Assembly (NCBI RefSeq): GCF_013694095.1
Contig: NZ_JACEFB010000006.1
Location: 186,001 to 250,000, forward strand
Direction: 5' to 3'
Length of the DNA stretch: 64,000 nt
Source: Thermogemmata fonticola
GTDB lineage: Bacteria > Planctomycetota > Planctomycetia > Gemmatales > Gemmataceae
Shown: positions 17,659 to 27,154 of the stretch, in pieces
Numbering within the stretch: the stretch's first letter is position 1
How the letters are laid out: each line of letters opens with the position of its first letter
Translations under genes and position numbers: made by a program
The notes under the pieces: model-generated
Databases searched by the model: none
Seen by the model: only the letters and a program-made list of their open reading frames with translations
Told to the model about the DNA's origin: nothing

Positions 17659-19272
17659 TCAAAACATATTAAGTAAGGTATCAATTGTTTGGTTAACAAT
17701 TGATATATATTTAGACGATGATTCTAGCATTTTTTGAAATTTTAAAAGATTAATGAATTCTTCGTTCGTATCAACACCTATGATTTCACTTAATTTGGTA
17801 TACGTATCATTGTAAATTTCTTTTGAATAATTTTTGCTATTTGTTACAGTTGTACCAAAGTTTCCTATATCCGTTATAATTTTCGACATACGCTGAATAA
17901 AATTGTTTTGAGTAAATAATGAAGATTTAAATACATCTAACAAACGAATTATATTATCATTATTACCGATCTCACCAGTTTTAGAGAATGCAAATAAGTT
18001 TGGATTATCAATGAACTGCTGTCGAAGACTTATTGTATCTGCATTATAACCATCAAATATGCCGTTTATACCTAGCGCAGAGAGTAGACCTGAAGTATCA
18101 GGATTTGTAACAGAAGTGTTAGTCGCTGGTATTGTATCCCTTCCTGCAAAGTCGAATTTATACCCAGGTAACGCACTTATGCTAATTAATCCTGTTGAAG
18201 TGTTGACAGATGCAGATATGCCAGGAAGTGAAGATAAAAAATTACTAATATCATATAGGCTATGTATATTAGGATTGATATGAAATGTATAATTATTTCT
18301 TGTCGATGAATTTATATCAGTAATGCTAATAGTTATATCGCCCTCGAAAATTTCTAGCGGTAAATCTTGAGTGGCTAGCGGCGCAAAGACATCTGGAACG
18401 GCGATACGAGAGTCTACACTTTCGTATTCTCCAGCAATACCTAACCCTGTTGCCTGTATTTGATTTATATTCCTAATAAAATCAGAAACAAGATAATTAA
18501 TTTCGTTTTTTATTTTTGGTATATATTGATTGTACATATAAATCAAAGATCCAAGTCTTCCAGAATCAACATCTATAGTTCCTATATCATTAATAAGATT
18601 AATATTGTTATTATTATACTGTATTTTCAGGTGATATACTGTATTATCTAAAATCAATGGCAAACCGTTATCTGAAAGAATGTTAATACCTTTATTAGTT
18701 TGTACTAAATTTGTATTCATAATATTGGATAAATGTTCTAAAATTTGATCTCTATTATCCAATAAATTATGATCCAGTCTAGTTAAATTTGTTAAGTAAT
18801 TGTTTATTTGTTCTACATACGACGTTATTTGGTGTTCAATGTTAATTTTTAAGGTATCTAAGGCATCGCTAGTGCTCCGGATAGACATCACTAGATCGTG
18901 CATGTTAGATATAAGATCATTAATCCTATATCTACTTCCAGTTAACTGTGATAGTACATTATATATATCATTAAATTTTGCCACATAATCTCCAATTGTT
19001 AAATATGATTCTAATAATGAATAATAATTGTATAATTCATCGTAAAATGAAAAGTCGCTTAAATTATTATAATATAGTTTTTGTAAAATATCTTCAGTTT
19101 CTCTATGTGTATAGCTATAAATCACGCCGTTGTCGTTAGGTAAAGTTGAGAGCCTTGCCGTTTTTCTATGGTATTGTGGCATATCAGACTTAGTAATATT
19201 TTGACCAATTACATACGTTGATTCATTAGCTACAGTAATGCCAGAAAGACCAATCAGTAAGTGATCAAACAT
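17659..19272 (-). CDS. flgK: Hook-filament junction protein FlgK
   Basis: FlgK (HAP1) sits between the hook and FlgL. The frame gives 537 residues, in the normal range. The N terminus carries the hook-associated motif (FDHLLIGLSGITVANESTYV, IGQNITKSDMPQYHRK) and a long helical region with 'NQIQATGLG', typical of FlgK. The C terminus has EEFINLLKFQKMLESSSKYI and 'IVNQTIDTLLNMF', the family's closing helix. It is very AT-rich and Asn/Ile/Tyr-rich. It lies 26 bases downstream of flgI and its stop overlaps a possible flgL start. Confidence 0.94.
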   Translation of the reverse strand: MFDHLLIGLSGITVANESTYVIGQNITKSDMPQYHRKTARLSTLPNDNGVIYSYTHRETEDILQKLYYNNLSDFSFYDELYNYYSLLESYLTIGDYVAKFNDIYNVLSQLTGSRYRINDLISNMHDLVMSIRSTSDALDTLKINIEHQITSYVEQINNYLTNLTRLDHNLLDNRDQILEHLSNIMNTNLVQTNKGINILSDNGLPLILDNTVYHLKIQYNNNNINLINDIGTIDVDSGRLGSLIYMYNQYIPKIKNEINYLVSDFIRNINQIQATGLGIAGEYESVDSRIAVPDVFAPLATQDLPLEIFEGDITISITDINSSTRNNYTFHINPNIHSLYDISNFLSSLPGISASVNTSTGLISISALPGYKFDFAGRDTIPATNTSVTNPDTSGLLSALGINGIFDGYNADTISLRQQFIDNPNLFAFSKTGEIGNNDNIIRLLDVFKSSLFTQNNFIQRMSKIITDIGNFGTTVTNSKNYSKEIYNDTYTKLSEIIGVDTNEEFINLLKFQKMLESSSKYISIVNQTIDTLLNMF

Positions 19273-19298
19273 ATTTCACTCGTAGTAACAATTATTAG

Positions 19299-20402
19299 TT
19301 ACATAACGATGATTTCGGCATGCAGTGCGCCTGCCTGCTTTAACGCTTGAAATATAGCTATTATATCTCTTGGTGATACACCTAAAGCATTAAGTGCACG
19401 AGCTACATCACCTACGGTTGTTGTGGGCGGTAGGGCGACGAACCGAGCTTGCTGCTCCACAGCACCTATTTGCGTACGCGGTACTATTGCAGTTTGACCT
19501 GTGGCAAAACTAGTCGGCTGGGATATAATGGGGCGTTCGCTAATCCCAAGATACAAGTTCCCATGCGATATAGCAACAGGCGATATAGTTACATGCTCGC
19601 CTGCAACTACTGTTCCAGTTCTTTCATTGATTACTACCTTTGCCGCATTATCAGGTGATATAGTGAGTTGCCCAATCTCAGCAATAAAGTTTATCGGCTC
19701 GTTTAACCTGTTCCGAGGAATAAAGATTGTAACAGCTCCAGCATCAATTGGTATCGAACACGCAGGGTATTTTTTATTGATTACATTACATATATTTCTT
19801 GCAGTGTTAAAATCCGGCGTCTTTAGCAGTAATGTAAGCTTCCCGTGCTTAATAATGTCCCCTAGTGCCTCCTTTTCTACTATACCACCTGCAGGTATTC
19901 GTCCGACGTTTAAGTGGTTCTTCTGAACGGAAGCTGCCTGTCCCGCGATTGAGAATCCTCCTACGGATACTGGACCTTGAGCAATGGCATATACTTCACC
20001 ATCCACACCTCGCAATGGTGTAAGTATTAGGATTCCACCTTGTAAACTACGAGTGTCATCTATGGCAGATACAGTAACATCGATCCTACTTCCTTTACGT
20101 GAATATGGACTTAGTTCAGCAGTTACCATAACAGCCGATATACTAGTAGATCTAATGACCGATTCTGCTGGCAGTTGGCTGAATATTTGCGTGGTTGTTC
20201 CGAGACGCTGTAGCATTTCTACGGCAACTTGCTGCGTGAATGTGCTCCTGCTTCCAGTTCCATCTAATCCTACTACAAGCCCAAAGCCAAATAACTGATT
20301 TGGGTGGGCACCAGCGACGTCAGTAATATCTTTTACTCGCACCTGAGCATAGATTATATCTGGACTAATAAAAGCAATAAATAAAGCGGCAATCATTCTC
20401 AT
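19299..20402 (-). CDS. flgI: Flagellar P-ring protein FlgI
   Basis: FlgI forms the periplasmic bushing around the rod. The frame gives 367 residues with signal peptide (MIAALFIAFISPDIIYAQ) and canonical start of the mature protein (VRVKDITDVAGAHPNQLFGF, then GLVVGLDGTGS). Further family landmarks: TPLRGVDGEVYAIAQGPVSV, VVNERTGTVVAGEHVTISPV and, at the end, TVGDVARALNALGVSPRDII. The usual length is about 365. It sits 6 bases after flgH. Its composition is less AT-rich than flgH, flgA or flgK, as expected for the most conserved gene of the block. Confidence 0.97.
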   Translation of the reverse strand: MRMIAALFIAFISPDIIYAQVRVKDITDVAGAHPNQLFGFGLVVGLDGTGSRSTFTQQVAVEMLQRLGTTTQIFSQLPAESVIRSTSISAVMVTAELSPYSRKGSRIDVTVSAIDDTRSLQGGILILTPLRGVDGEVYAIAQGPVSVGGFSIAGQAASVQKNHLNVGRIPAGGIVEKEALGDIIKHGKLTLLLKTPDFNTARNICNVINKKYPACSIPIDAGAVTIFIPRNRLNEPINFIAEIGQLTISPDNAAKVVINERTGTVVAGEHVTISPVAISHGNLYLGISERPIISQPTSFATGQTAIVPRTQIGAVEQQARFVALPPTTTVGDVARALNALGVSPRDIIAIFQALKQAGALHAEIIVM

Positions 20403-20408
20403 GATAAA

Positions 20409-20990
20409 TCACCAAGGCCAAATTTGATAAAATATTCTATTGAAGTAGTTAGGATTATTTGATCTGGATATTATACCACGACCTAAATAATATATTCGTA
20501 GATTAGCAATTTTATCAGTAGTTATAGTATTTCCTACACGGATATCAGCAGGCCTTATTATACCTGTTATATATATAATTCGTTCTTCACCTGCTATTAT
20601 TCTGCGCTTATATCCCTCTATCACTAAATTATTATTGGGTAATATATCAATTATGACAGCAGTTAATCTATCAGTGAACGTATGATTAGTAGTATTAGCA
20701 GCATTGCCATTAAACGCATATCTATTATCAGTTGTCAATAATTGTGCAGGATTGTTAGTATTGCCAAACGTCAACCCAGCATTTGCGCTACTATTCTTTC
20801 CTAACTCGCGCTTGTCTTGTTCTTGAAGGATGGTTATTTCATCAACAATAATTGTTATAAGATCGCCTATACGCCTAGCATTATTGTCTTGAAATAAATA
20901 TCCGTATCTGGGATTGTGTCTATCCCAAATTGAATCACAATTGCCAGATATTTTCGCAAACGCTAAAATAAATAATAGTGAATTAAACAT
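20409..20990 (-). CDS. flgH: Flagellar L-ring protein FlgH
   Basis: FlgH forms the outer-membrane ring. The frame gives 193 residues. The N terminus is hydrophobic (FNSLLFILAFAKI) followed by GNCDSIWDR; Cys near residue 18 may be lipidated, although the lipobox is not classical. Family motifs: RRIGDLITIIVDEIT, NTTNHTFTDRLTAVIIDILP, NNNLVIEGYKRRIIAGEERI and the ending GIIRPADIR...YLGRG. Presence of FlgH implies that the flagellum crosses an outer membrane. It lies between flgA and flgI, the usual order. Confidence 0.95.
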   Translation of the reverse strand: MFNSLLFILAFAKISGNCDSIWDRHNPRYGYLFQDNNARRIGDLITIIVDEITILQEQDKRELGKNSSANAGLTFGNTNNPAQLLTTDNRYAFNGNAANTTNHTFTDRLTAVIIDILPNNNLVIEGYKRRIIAGEERIIYITGIIRPADIRVGNTITTDKIANLRIYYLGRGIISRSNNPNYFNRIFYQIWPW

Positions 20991-20999
20991 ATTATTTAT

Positions 21000-21509
21000 T
21001 TACTCTATAATCGCATTATTTTCATCAATAAGTAATGCTGTTATAATTCTCGATGTATCGCCAATGCGTAGCTTTACCATCTCTCCTATCTTGCCCGCCT
21101 GAATTAATTCAGCCGTAGTTATTATCTCAATTCCATTTTTTTTGTAATATAACGTTACTTTTTTCCCAGGTAAAAATGTATATTTGTTAATATTAGAATC
21201 ACTTATATATTTAACTTCGACATAATCAGGTCCGAGAATATCATAATTGTAACGATTGTCATATAGCATTAGCCGCAGTAATATATGTTTCTTACTAATA
21301 ATTAGAGTATTCTGATTAGGCTTCAATTCAGCTATATCTATATTTTTGATATAATTATTTACAATTGTCACATCATAAAGATTTACAATTTTCTTTGATA
21401 TTGTTATATTTTTTTTTAGAATTAAAGTAATACTCTGTTTAGATACATACAAATAATCTACTGTATTTCCAATACATAATATTGATACTATAGTATATAT
21501 ATAATTCAT
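21000..21509 (-). CDS. flgA: P-ring assembly chaperone FlgA-like
   Basis: FlgA is a periplasmic chaperone needed to assemble FlgI. The frame gives 169 residues with a hydrophobic N terminus serving as signal (YIYTIVSILCIG). The middle is very divergent and full of Ile, Asn, Tyr and Lys; the C-terminal SAF-type segment is recognisable: LPGKKVTLYYKKNGIEI, AGKIGEMVKLRIGDTSRII. The start overlaps the flgG stop by 4 bases (ATGA). Bases 21361-21420 contain only 11 G/C in 60, among the lowest values I counted. Position between flgG and flgH strongly supports the call. Confidence 0.87.
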   Translation of the reverse strand: MNYIYTIVSILCIGNTVDYLYVSKQSITLILKKNITISKKIVNLYDVTIVNNYIKNIDIAELKPNQNTLIISKKHILLRLMLYDNRYNYDILGPDYVEVKYISDSNINKYTFLPGKKVTLYYKKNGIEIITTAELIQAGKIGEMVKLRIGDTSRIITALLIDENNAIIE

Positions 21510-22297
21510 CTTACTAATTCCGTTGTAGCGGCAAGCATATTATCAGCAGTGCGTATTGCACGTGTATTGAACTCGTATGCCCTTTGTGACGTAATCAGAT
21601 TAATTAATTCACTTACTACATCTACATTTGAACGCTCTAAGAAACCTTGTCGAGTGAAGCCTGTGCCGTTTTGTCCGGGTACTGATATTATCGGTGGCCC
21701 TGAGGCAGCTGTTTCGGCAAAAAGATTGCGCCCTTCGGCACTCAATCCTGCTGGGTTCTGGAATCGTACTAATGTGAGTTGACCAACTACCGTGGTCGTG
21801 TTGAGTGCCCCAGCATTTTGAACTGAAACGGTACCGTCCGAACCAATAGTGATTGAAACTGCTTGTGGAGGGATAGTAATTTGTGGTGAAACCAAAAAGC
21901 CATCACTTGTTACAAGGCTACCTTGTGCATTGATCCGGAAAGAGCCATCCCTGGTATAGCGGACCTCACCGTTGGGGAGGAGCACTTGAAAAAAACCTTC
22001 ACCTTCAATTGCTATATCTAAAGGATTTTGCGTATTAATTATAGCTCCGGGCGTAAATATCTTAGTAATTCCTGATACTCTAGTCCCACTACCAATCTGA
22101 ATTCCTATTGGTGATTGTAATCCTTGTGCTACAACGCCTCCAGGTGTCTGTTGGTTGTAATATAATAGATCCTGAAATGATACCTCGCCCTTTTTGTAAC
22201 CAGTCGTATTGACATTTGCCAAATTATGTGCGGTGTTATCTAAATTTGTTGTCTGTGCATTCATTCCGGTAGCACTAGTATATAATGCTCGAATCAT
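21506..22297 (-). CDS. flgG: Distal rod protein FlgG
   Basis: FlgG builds the distal rod. The frame gives 263 residues, the standard length. N terminus IRALYTSATGMNAQTTNLD and NTAHNLANVNTTGYKKGEVSFQDLLY are diagnostic; the segment IAIEGEGFFQVLLPNGEVRY-TRDGSF follows, and the C terminus has ERSNVDVVSELINLITSQRA and FNTRAIRTADNML. GAGG precedes the ATG. It follows flgF by 18 bases and overlaps flgA. It is moderately AT-rich, less than its neighbours, in line with its conservation. Confidence 0.97.
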   Translation of the reverse strand: MIRALYTSATGMNAQTTNLDNTAHNLANVNTTGYKKGEVSFQDLLYYNQQTPGGVVAQGLQSPIGIQIGSGTRVSGITKIFTPGAIINTQNPLDIAIEGEGFFQVLLPNGEVRYTRDGSFRINAQGSLVTSDGFLVSPQITIPPQAVSITIGSDGTVSVQNAGALNTTTVVGQLTLVRFQNPAGLSAEGRNLFAETAASGPPIISVPGQNGTGFTRQGFLERSNVDVVSELINLITSQRAYEFNTRAIRTADNMLAATTELVR

Positions 22298-22315
22298 ATT
22301 TTTTACCTCGGTATA

Positions 22316-23020
22316 TTATACCCTAGTGTTTAGTTGTATTATATCAGCAATTAAACGTAAGGCTTTTTGCGTAGCTTCATAATAGCGACTACCTAATATC
22401 ATTTTGACAAATATATCATTTATATTTATATTTGATGTTTCGAGATATCCTTGTAGTATTCGAGATTCTGTATCTTGGATACTTAACTCACTATCAGGTT
22501 TATATATGTTGGCACTTATCCTTTTAATTGAATTATTATTTATAGCTGTTACTATCCGTATCTTGTCGACTTCTTCTCCATCTGCGATTAGCGTACCATT
22601 ACTAGTTACAGAAATATTGCTGGCATCAGCGGATATACGGATTGGACCAGTGGCACCCAATAATAGGTAACCATTAGAATCTACTAATAAACCGTCAGGT
22701 GTACGCATAAAGTGACCATAGCGACTGACAACTTGTCCATTATTGCTAAGAAGTAAAAAATAACGATTCGGTTCTGCGATAGCTAAGTCTAATGATCTCC
22801 CGGTTTGTACAAATCCTCCTATTTCATTTCTATCCCAGATGATTCCCGTTTTTACACCGTTTAATTCACTTGCAGAAGCAGCACTATCTACTTCATTAAA
22901 TGTCATCTGGATCTCTTTAAAACTAGGAGTATTAATATTCGCTAAATTTATAGAAATGACATCCTGCTGTTCTGAGGCTGTTATCAAGCCAGATGTTGCG
23001 GAATAGATACCACTTATCAT
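22316..23020 (-). CDS. flgF: Proximal/distal rod protein FlgF
   Basis: FlgF is a rod component related to FlgG. The frame gives 234 residues from ATG 23020 (a GTG just before is in frame); AGGG lies about 9 bases upstream. Motifs: ISGIYSATSGLITASEQQD, ISINLANINTPSFKEI, DLAIAEPNRYFLLLSNNGQV and the C-terminal LETSNININDIFVKMILGSR. The GN-type 'GEGFF' of most family members reads EPNRYF here. It heads flgF-flgG-flgA-flgH-flgI. Upstream, TAAA and ACCGATAT near 23070-23098 resemble sigma-28 boxes, but spacing is off by two bases. Confidence 0.93.
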   Translation of the reverse strand: MISGIYSATSGLITASEQQDVISINLANINTPSFKEIQMTFNEVDSAASASELNGVKTGIIWDRNEIGGFVQTGRSLDLAIAEPNRYFLLLSNNGQVVSRYGHFMRTPDGLLVDSNGYLLLGATGPIRISADASNISVTSNGTLIADGEEVDKIRIVTAINNNSIKRISANIYKPDSELSIQDTESRILQGYLETSNININDIFVKMILGSRYYEATQKALRLIADIIQLNTRV

Positions 23021-23103
23021 CACTGTAATCCCTGCCTATATATCGCATATTACTATCGCCTTATATATCGGTATGACTAGTAGCAGATCTTTAGTATAAT
23101 CGA

Positions 23104-23514
23104 TTATGCCTCAAATTCTGTTGATTGAAATGCTTGGACATCTATATCTATATTATTATTTATACTATTTGCTTTCAATTTAGTGATTGATTCTCGTAAT
23201 ATCTGAATAGATCGAATTATTATATCAATTTGTTTAATGTCGCACATCTCTAATTTATTATTAATAATACTATAGATAAGCTTCAATCTATTAGACATTA
23301 TGTTATTAGTTGCTGTATTATTTAAAGTATATGCGAGTGTCATTATTATTAGGCGACATTTGATTATTTTTCCACGTGCAATCGTAGGATATTCTATATA
23401 TGTATTCTTTACTTCTTCCAATAAATTTTCTAGTTTATCGTAAGCTTCTAATGTGATGTCAATATAATTCCAATTGGTAAAATCAGACAGTGTTTGTTTA
23501 TAATATTGAAACAT
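23104..23514 (-). CDS. fliS: Probable flagellin export chaperone FliS
   Basis: FliS binds the flagellin C terminus in the cytoplasm until export. The frame gives 136 residues, the family's usual length, with four predicted helices and an opening of the right type (FQYYKQTLSDFTNW). Sequence similarity is faint because the gene is extremely AT-rich and Ile/Asn-rich; the call rests mainly on size, helical build and position directly after fliD (13 bases). AAGGA lies 8 bases before the ATG. Another small flagellar chaperone cannot be excluded. Confidence 0.72.
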   Translation of the reverse strand: MFQYYKQTLSDFTNWNYIDITLEAYDKLENLLEEVKNTYIEYPTIARGKIIKCRLIIMTLAYTLNNTATNNIMSNRLKLIYSIINNKLEMCDIKQIDIIIRSIQILRESITKLKANSINNNIDIDVQAFQSTEFEA

Positions 23515-23527
23515 ATATTATATTCCT

Positions 23528-25534
23528 TTACTTACGTGTAGTGTTCATCAGAGTTATAGGCATGAGAGCTACCAATTGACTTTGCAGGTTTTTGAGGCTA
23601 CTTACAGCGGATTCCATTGCAGCGAACTGTTTAATGAGTTCGTTTTTACGATTTTCTAATATAAGATTCTGTTTATCTATTTCTTTATTAATATTATCAA
23701 TTTGTATTTGGTAATTATCCTGTGTATCTTTTAACCTTCCATATGCTGGATTTAGATATTTGTCTAGTACTGAATTGAGTTTTGCTGATACTCCGATTGT
23801 GACAAATATGTTCCCGATAGTCGATGTAGGTGAGGTTGCCCTGACTTGCAATCCATCAGTATGTTGATTTCCATTCATTCCAGTTAGGATTTGTCCGCTT
23901 CCAGATGCAAGCTCTGATGTCCCATTGACCACAAAGTAACCTTCCACATCATCACCCCGGGCGGATTCACCACCAATGAATCCTAGATGCGGGAGGACTG
24001 TGCCTCCTTCCACACTTACATGTGACAATGATCCGTACTTTTGTGATGTTATTTGCAATTGATTGGAATTATTCAATACTACGTTTACATGATTATTATT
24101 ATTGTTTGGATGGGTATTAATGAGTCTTTGTAATAGTGCCGCCAGCTCTTCTGGTGTATATGTACCAGGTTCAACGATTATGTTCAGCAGTGCTACATTA
24201 TTCAATTTAATCACTAAGGTGTTATCTGGCGGTTGAATAGTTATAACTCCGCTCAGCGGATTCGATGCTGTGACACTCGCACGTGTTGCCGGTGAAGTGA
24301 CATGTACTTCGTATGCTGTTGTGGACAACTTTGTTTTATTGGTACCTTGGACGAATTCGATAGTAGGGTTTGTACTTTGTCCTGTGATTGCGAAAAGCTT
24401 TTTTATGTCGGCAATAACTTGGGTATTTCCCATTGATAATGCCTGTTCTAGCTTAGTTTGATCTAGATTTAGTTTATTATTATCAGTCAGTGCAATTCCT
24501 ATTTTACTTAATCTGTTGATTCCCGTGCTTGATGATTCGAGAGTCGTCATCAGCGTTGTAACTATATCGCTTACTAGATCCTGTATTTCGCGATTTCCGA
24601 GTAGTACACCGGCTTGTTGATTCTCTACGTTATATTTGCTTTGTTCATTAATATAATCCATTACCTTATTATATGTGTCTACAAAATCTTTAATTCCATC
24701 CTGGATTTTTTTTATATCTCTCGATATATCGATGTTAATTGGCTTTCCTGGTTCTGCCTTCAGTAGGTTGATTGTGACTCCGGGGATTACTGTTTCTATT
24801 TTGTTGTTAGAGCTTCGGATAGTGAGAGCACCCTCTCCGCTGCCAAGTCGGAGGATAGCGTCTGAGGCTTGCTGCAATGTATTTTCCTGAAAATTGATAT
24901 CCTCACCGTCACCATTTGTAAGGTTGCTTGTAATAGTAAAAGCACTACTTACGCCCGTGTTCTTTGCTGTAAGTATTATCTTGTATGGAAGATTTGATCC
25001 ATCATTGATAATTGATGCGCGCAGGTCCTGAGTCGCTGAGTTGATCGCCTGGACTACGCCTTGTAAAGTATTATTCGTAGAATCGACATTGATTGTTGTT
25101 GACTGTCCATTTCCAAATTGTATTGTAATAGTCCCTTGTTTGAGTTGTGTATTCGGGTCGTTGAACCCAGAAGAGGCGACCATATGCGCCTTGGCAATGC
25201 TCTCGACACTAACAATGTAGCTTCCTGGAGTGGCACTAGAACTAGCGGCAACAGTGAGGGTGTTCGGGTCACTTGAAGTGGCAGTTGTGGTATCGAAGAT
25301 GCTGCCGATGGAGCGAGCCAACAGGGAGGTTTTGCTTTGCAGATCGTAGAGGTATCCTTTCAGCGTGGCGATGGCCGATTGCTTGGCCATGACATCCGCC
25401 TGTCTTGCCTTCAGACGATCGATACGTTGCTGGTTGATGCGAGTCAGCCCTTCGATGAGTACATCCGTATTGATACCGGTTGCGAGGCCGCTGAAATTGA
25501 TGCCGTTTGTGTTAAGTCCTGTGATGGATGCCAC
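23528..25534 (-). CDS. fliD: Filament cap protein FliD
   Basis: FliD (HAP2) caps the filament and inserts flagellin. The frame gives 668 residues. N-terminal domain: FSGLATGINTDVLIEGLTRI, AIATLKGYLYDLQSKTSLLA; then SSATPGSYIVSVESIAKAHM; the C terminus is a long helical segment (IQIDNINKEIDKQNLILENR, MESAVSSLKNLQSQLVAL) as expected. Length is at the upper end of the family. Composition shifts within the gene: bases 25321-25380 (N-terminal codons) have 31 G/C in 60, whereas 24661-24720 have 15 in 60. It lies between flagellin and fliS on the same strand. Confidence 0.95.
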   Translation of the reverse strand: MASITGLNTNGINFSGLATGINTDVLIEGLTRINQQRIDRLKARQADVMAKQSAIATLKGYLYDLQSKTSLLARSIGSIFDTTTATSSDPNTLTVAASSSATPGSYIVSVESIAKAHMVASSGFNDPNTQLKQGTITIQFGNGQSTTINVDSTNNTLQGVVQAINSATQDLRASIINDGSNLPYKIILTAKNTGVSSAFTITSNLTNGDGEDINFQENTLQQASDAILRLGSGEGALTIRSSNNKIETVIPGVTINLLKAEPGKPINIDISRDIKKIQDGIKDFVDTYNKVMDYINEQSKYNVENQQAGVLLGNREIQDLVSDIVTTLMTTLESSSTGINRLSKIGIALTDNNKLNLDQTKLEQALSMGNTQVIADIKKLFAITGQSTNPTIEFVQGTNKTKLSTTAYEVHVTSPATRASVTASNPLSGVITIQPPDNTLVIKLNNVALLNIIVEPGTYTPEELAALLQRLINTHPNNNNNHVNVVLNNSNQLQITSQKYGSLSHVSVEGGTVLPHLGFIGGESARGDDVEGYFVVNGTSELASGSGQILTGMNGNQHTDGLQVRATSPTSTIGNIFVTIGVSAKLNSVLDKYLNPAYGRLKDTQDNYQIQIDNINKEIDKQNLILENRKNELIKQFAAMESAVSSLKNLQSQLVALMPITLMNTTRK

Positions 25535-25604
25535 GGCTTGGTCCTCTCACCACGACACCAACTCGCTACATTTTTCAGAGCTAGTCGTTCGCCCAAGTCA
25601 AGGG

Positions 25605-25639
25605 ACGCGGGATGACTCGAATGCAGCCATCCCGCGTCG
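25605..25639 (-). terminator. Hairpin after the flagellin gene
   Basis: A perfect 11-bp inverted repeat, GACGCGGGATG (25605-25615) and CATCCCGCGTC (25629-25639), with a 13-base loop, begins 22 bases after the flagellin stop on the minus strand. No long T-run follows, so it may be a partial terminator or an mRNA 3' stabiliser that sets flagellin above fliD expression. Confidence 0.55.
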
Positions 25640-25660
25640 AGTTTGTTTGCAAATCTCGCA

Positions 25661-27088
25661 TTAGCCGCGGAGCAATCCGGCGATCAGTTGGCTCAACTGG
25701 TTGGCGTTGCCAAGCACCGTCGCGCCGGCTTGCATTTGCGTTTGCAGCTTCGTAAAGTTCGAGATTTCTTGCGCAAAGTCCGTATCTCGGATGACGGATT
25801 CGGCAAAAACGGTGTTCTCCAGGGTAAATTTCAGGTTGTTGACATTTGATTCCAGTGTGTTGGCTTGGAAGGCCCCCAAGGCACCCCGGAGGTTGGCTAC
25901 GTCAGAGATCGCCTTATCGATCACGCGGATGGCGTCTTGAGCACCGCTTTGAGTCGTCACGTTGATCATGGCCAAGTTGGCGAATTGCGATCCTGCAACT
26001 CCTTGACCCAGCGCCGATGCCCGAACATCCCCCAGGGAGATAGTAGCGGTTTGGTTCGCGTTGGCCCCGATTTGGAAAGTCAGAGCGTTGTTCTCAATTT
26101 GGATGATTCCGTTATCCACAGAAGCATCTAGCGTGGTGAAGGGAGTGGTCGGATCATCCGCGATGGTGATGGACAATCCCATGGCATTGACAGTATTACC
26201 CTGTCCCACCACACCGGTCAAGGCGCCACCTGGTCCCGTGATGTCAAGAACGAGATCGACTCCATTGTTCACGGTACCAGCCAAGCTGCTGATGTTGGCC
26301 GCATTGGGACCACTAGCCGCCACGACGAAGTTGCCTTGGGTACCGTACACTGTCGAGGCAAGTACGAGGTCGCCGCTACTGCTGTCGATGGAGGCGACGA
26401 CCCCGGTTTGTCCCGTGTACTTGTTGATGGTGCTGACCATATCGTTGAGGCTACCGGCATTGGAAGCATTGAGGGTGATATTCACGCCATTGATGGTGAG
26501 CGTGGCCGATTGGGTGCCGGTGAAAGCAGTCACGGCGCCGGAGGTATTGGCACGCACGGCTGCGGTATCCACAACGATGGTGTAGTTTCCAGTGGCTGCA
26601 CCAGCGCCGGGTGTGGCAGAGACGCTGACACCAGCAGGAGCGGAGACCACACGAACACCGGCACTGCCATCGAGGAGTTTCTTGGAGCCGAATTGGGTTC
26701 GGGTGGCGATGTCGGTGATGGTGTTGAGGGCATTGTTGATTTCGGCCTGGTTGGCGGCCAGAGAGTCGGCATCGTTGACGCCGCTGTTGGCGGAATCAAG
26801 TGCGAGGCGGCGGATCTTGTTGAGCAGGCTGTTGATTTCGTTAAGGGCGCCTTCCCCTGTTTGAATGACGGAGATGGCTTTGTTGGTGTTGTCAATGGCT
26901 TGTTTCAAGCCGGCGATTTGGGCTCGCTGCTTTTCGGAGATGACAAGGGCAGCAGGTCCGTCTGCACCGCGATTGACTTTCAGACCGGTCGAGAGCCGCT
27001 CCAACGACCGGGACAGTTGGGTGTTGGTGGCCAACAGATTGTGTTGGGCCGTGAGCGAGGAAACATTGTTGTTGAGAGCCAAACCCAT
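25661..27088 (-). CDS. fliC: Flagellin
   Basis: Flagellin is the filament subunit. The start is set at ATG 27088 (475 residues, MGLALNNNVSSL), because AGGTG lies 6-8 bases upstream; an upstream in-frame GTG adds only three residues. The conserved N-terminal D0/D1 domain (ARTQ-type: LLATNTQLSRSLERLSTGL, INRGADGPAALVISEKQ equivalent) and C-terminal domain (SVIRDTDFAQEISNFTKLQT, QAGATVLGNANQLSQLIAGL) are complete. The middle (about 145-390) is variable and Gly/Thr/Ala-rich. Composition is GC-rich, in sharp contrast to fliD's distal part. It has its own sigma-28-like promoter and a 3' hairpin. Confidence 0.98.
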   Translation of the reverse strand: MGLALNNNVSSLTAQHNLLATNTQLSRSLERLSTGLKVNRGADGPAALVISEKQRAQIAGLKQAIDNTNKAISVIQTGEGALNEINSLLNKIRRLALDSANSGVNDADSLAANQAEINNALNTITDIATRTQFGSKKLLDGSAGVRVVSAPAGVSVSATPGAGAATGNYTIVVDTAAVRANTSGAVTAFTGTQSATLTINGVNITLNASNAGSLNDMVSTINKYTGQTGVVASIDSSSGDLVLASTVYGTQGNFVVAASGPNAANISSLAGTVNNGVDLVLDITGPGGALTGVVGQGNTVNAMGLSITIADDPTTPFTTLDASVDNGIIQIENNALTFQIGANANQTATISLGDVRASALGQGVAGSQFANLAMINVTTQSGAQDAIRVIDKAISDVANLRGALGAFQANTLESNVNNLKFTLENTVFAESVIRDTDFAQEISNFTKLQTQMQAGATVLGNANQLSQLIAGLLRG

Positions 27089-27154
27089 GGCGCACACCTC
27101 ATGCTGAGATCATCGGAACTTTCCGGGCCGGAACGTCCGTCCCGTCTGAAGAGG

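Noticed and set aside
23070-23100. TAAA...ACCGATAT resembling a sigma-28 promoter before flgF
   Set aside because: Spacing is two bases longer than in the other elements and the region is AT-rich, where such matches arise by chance.
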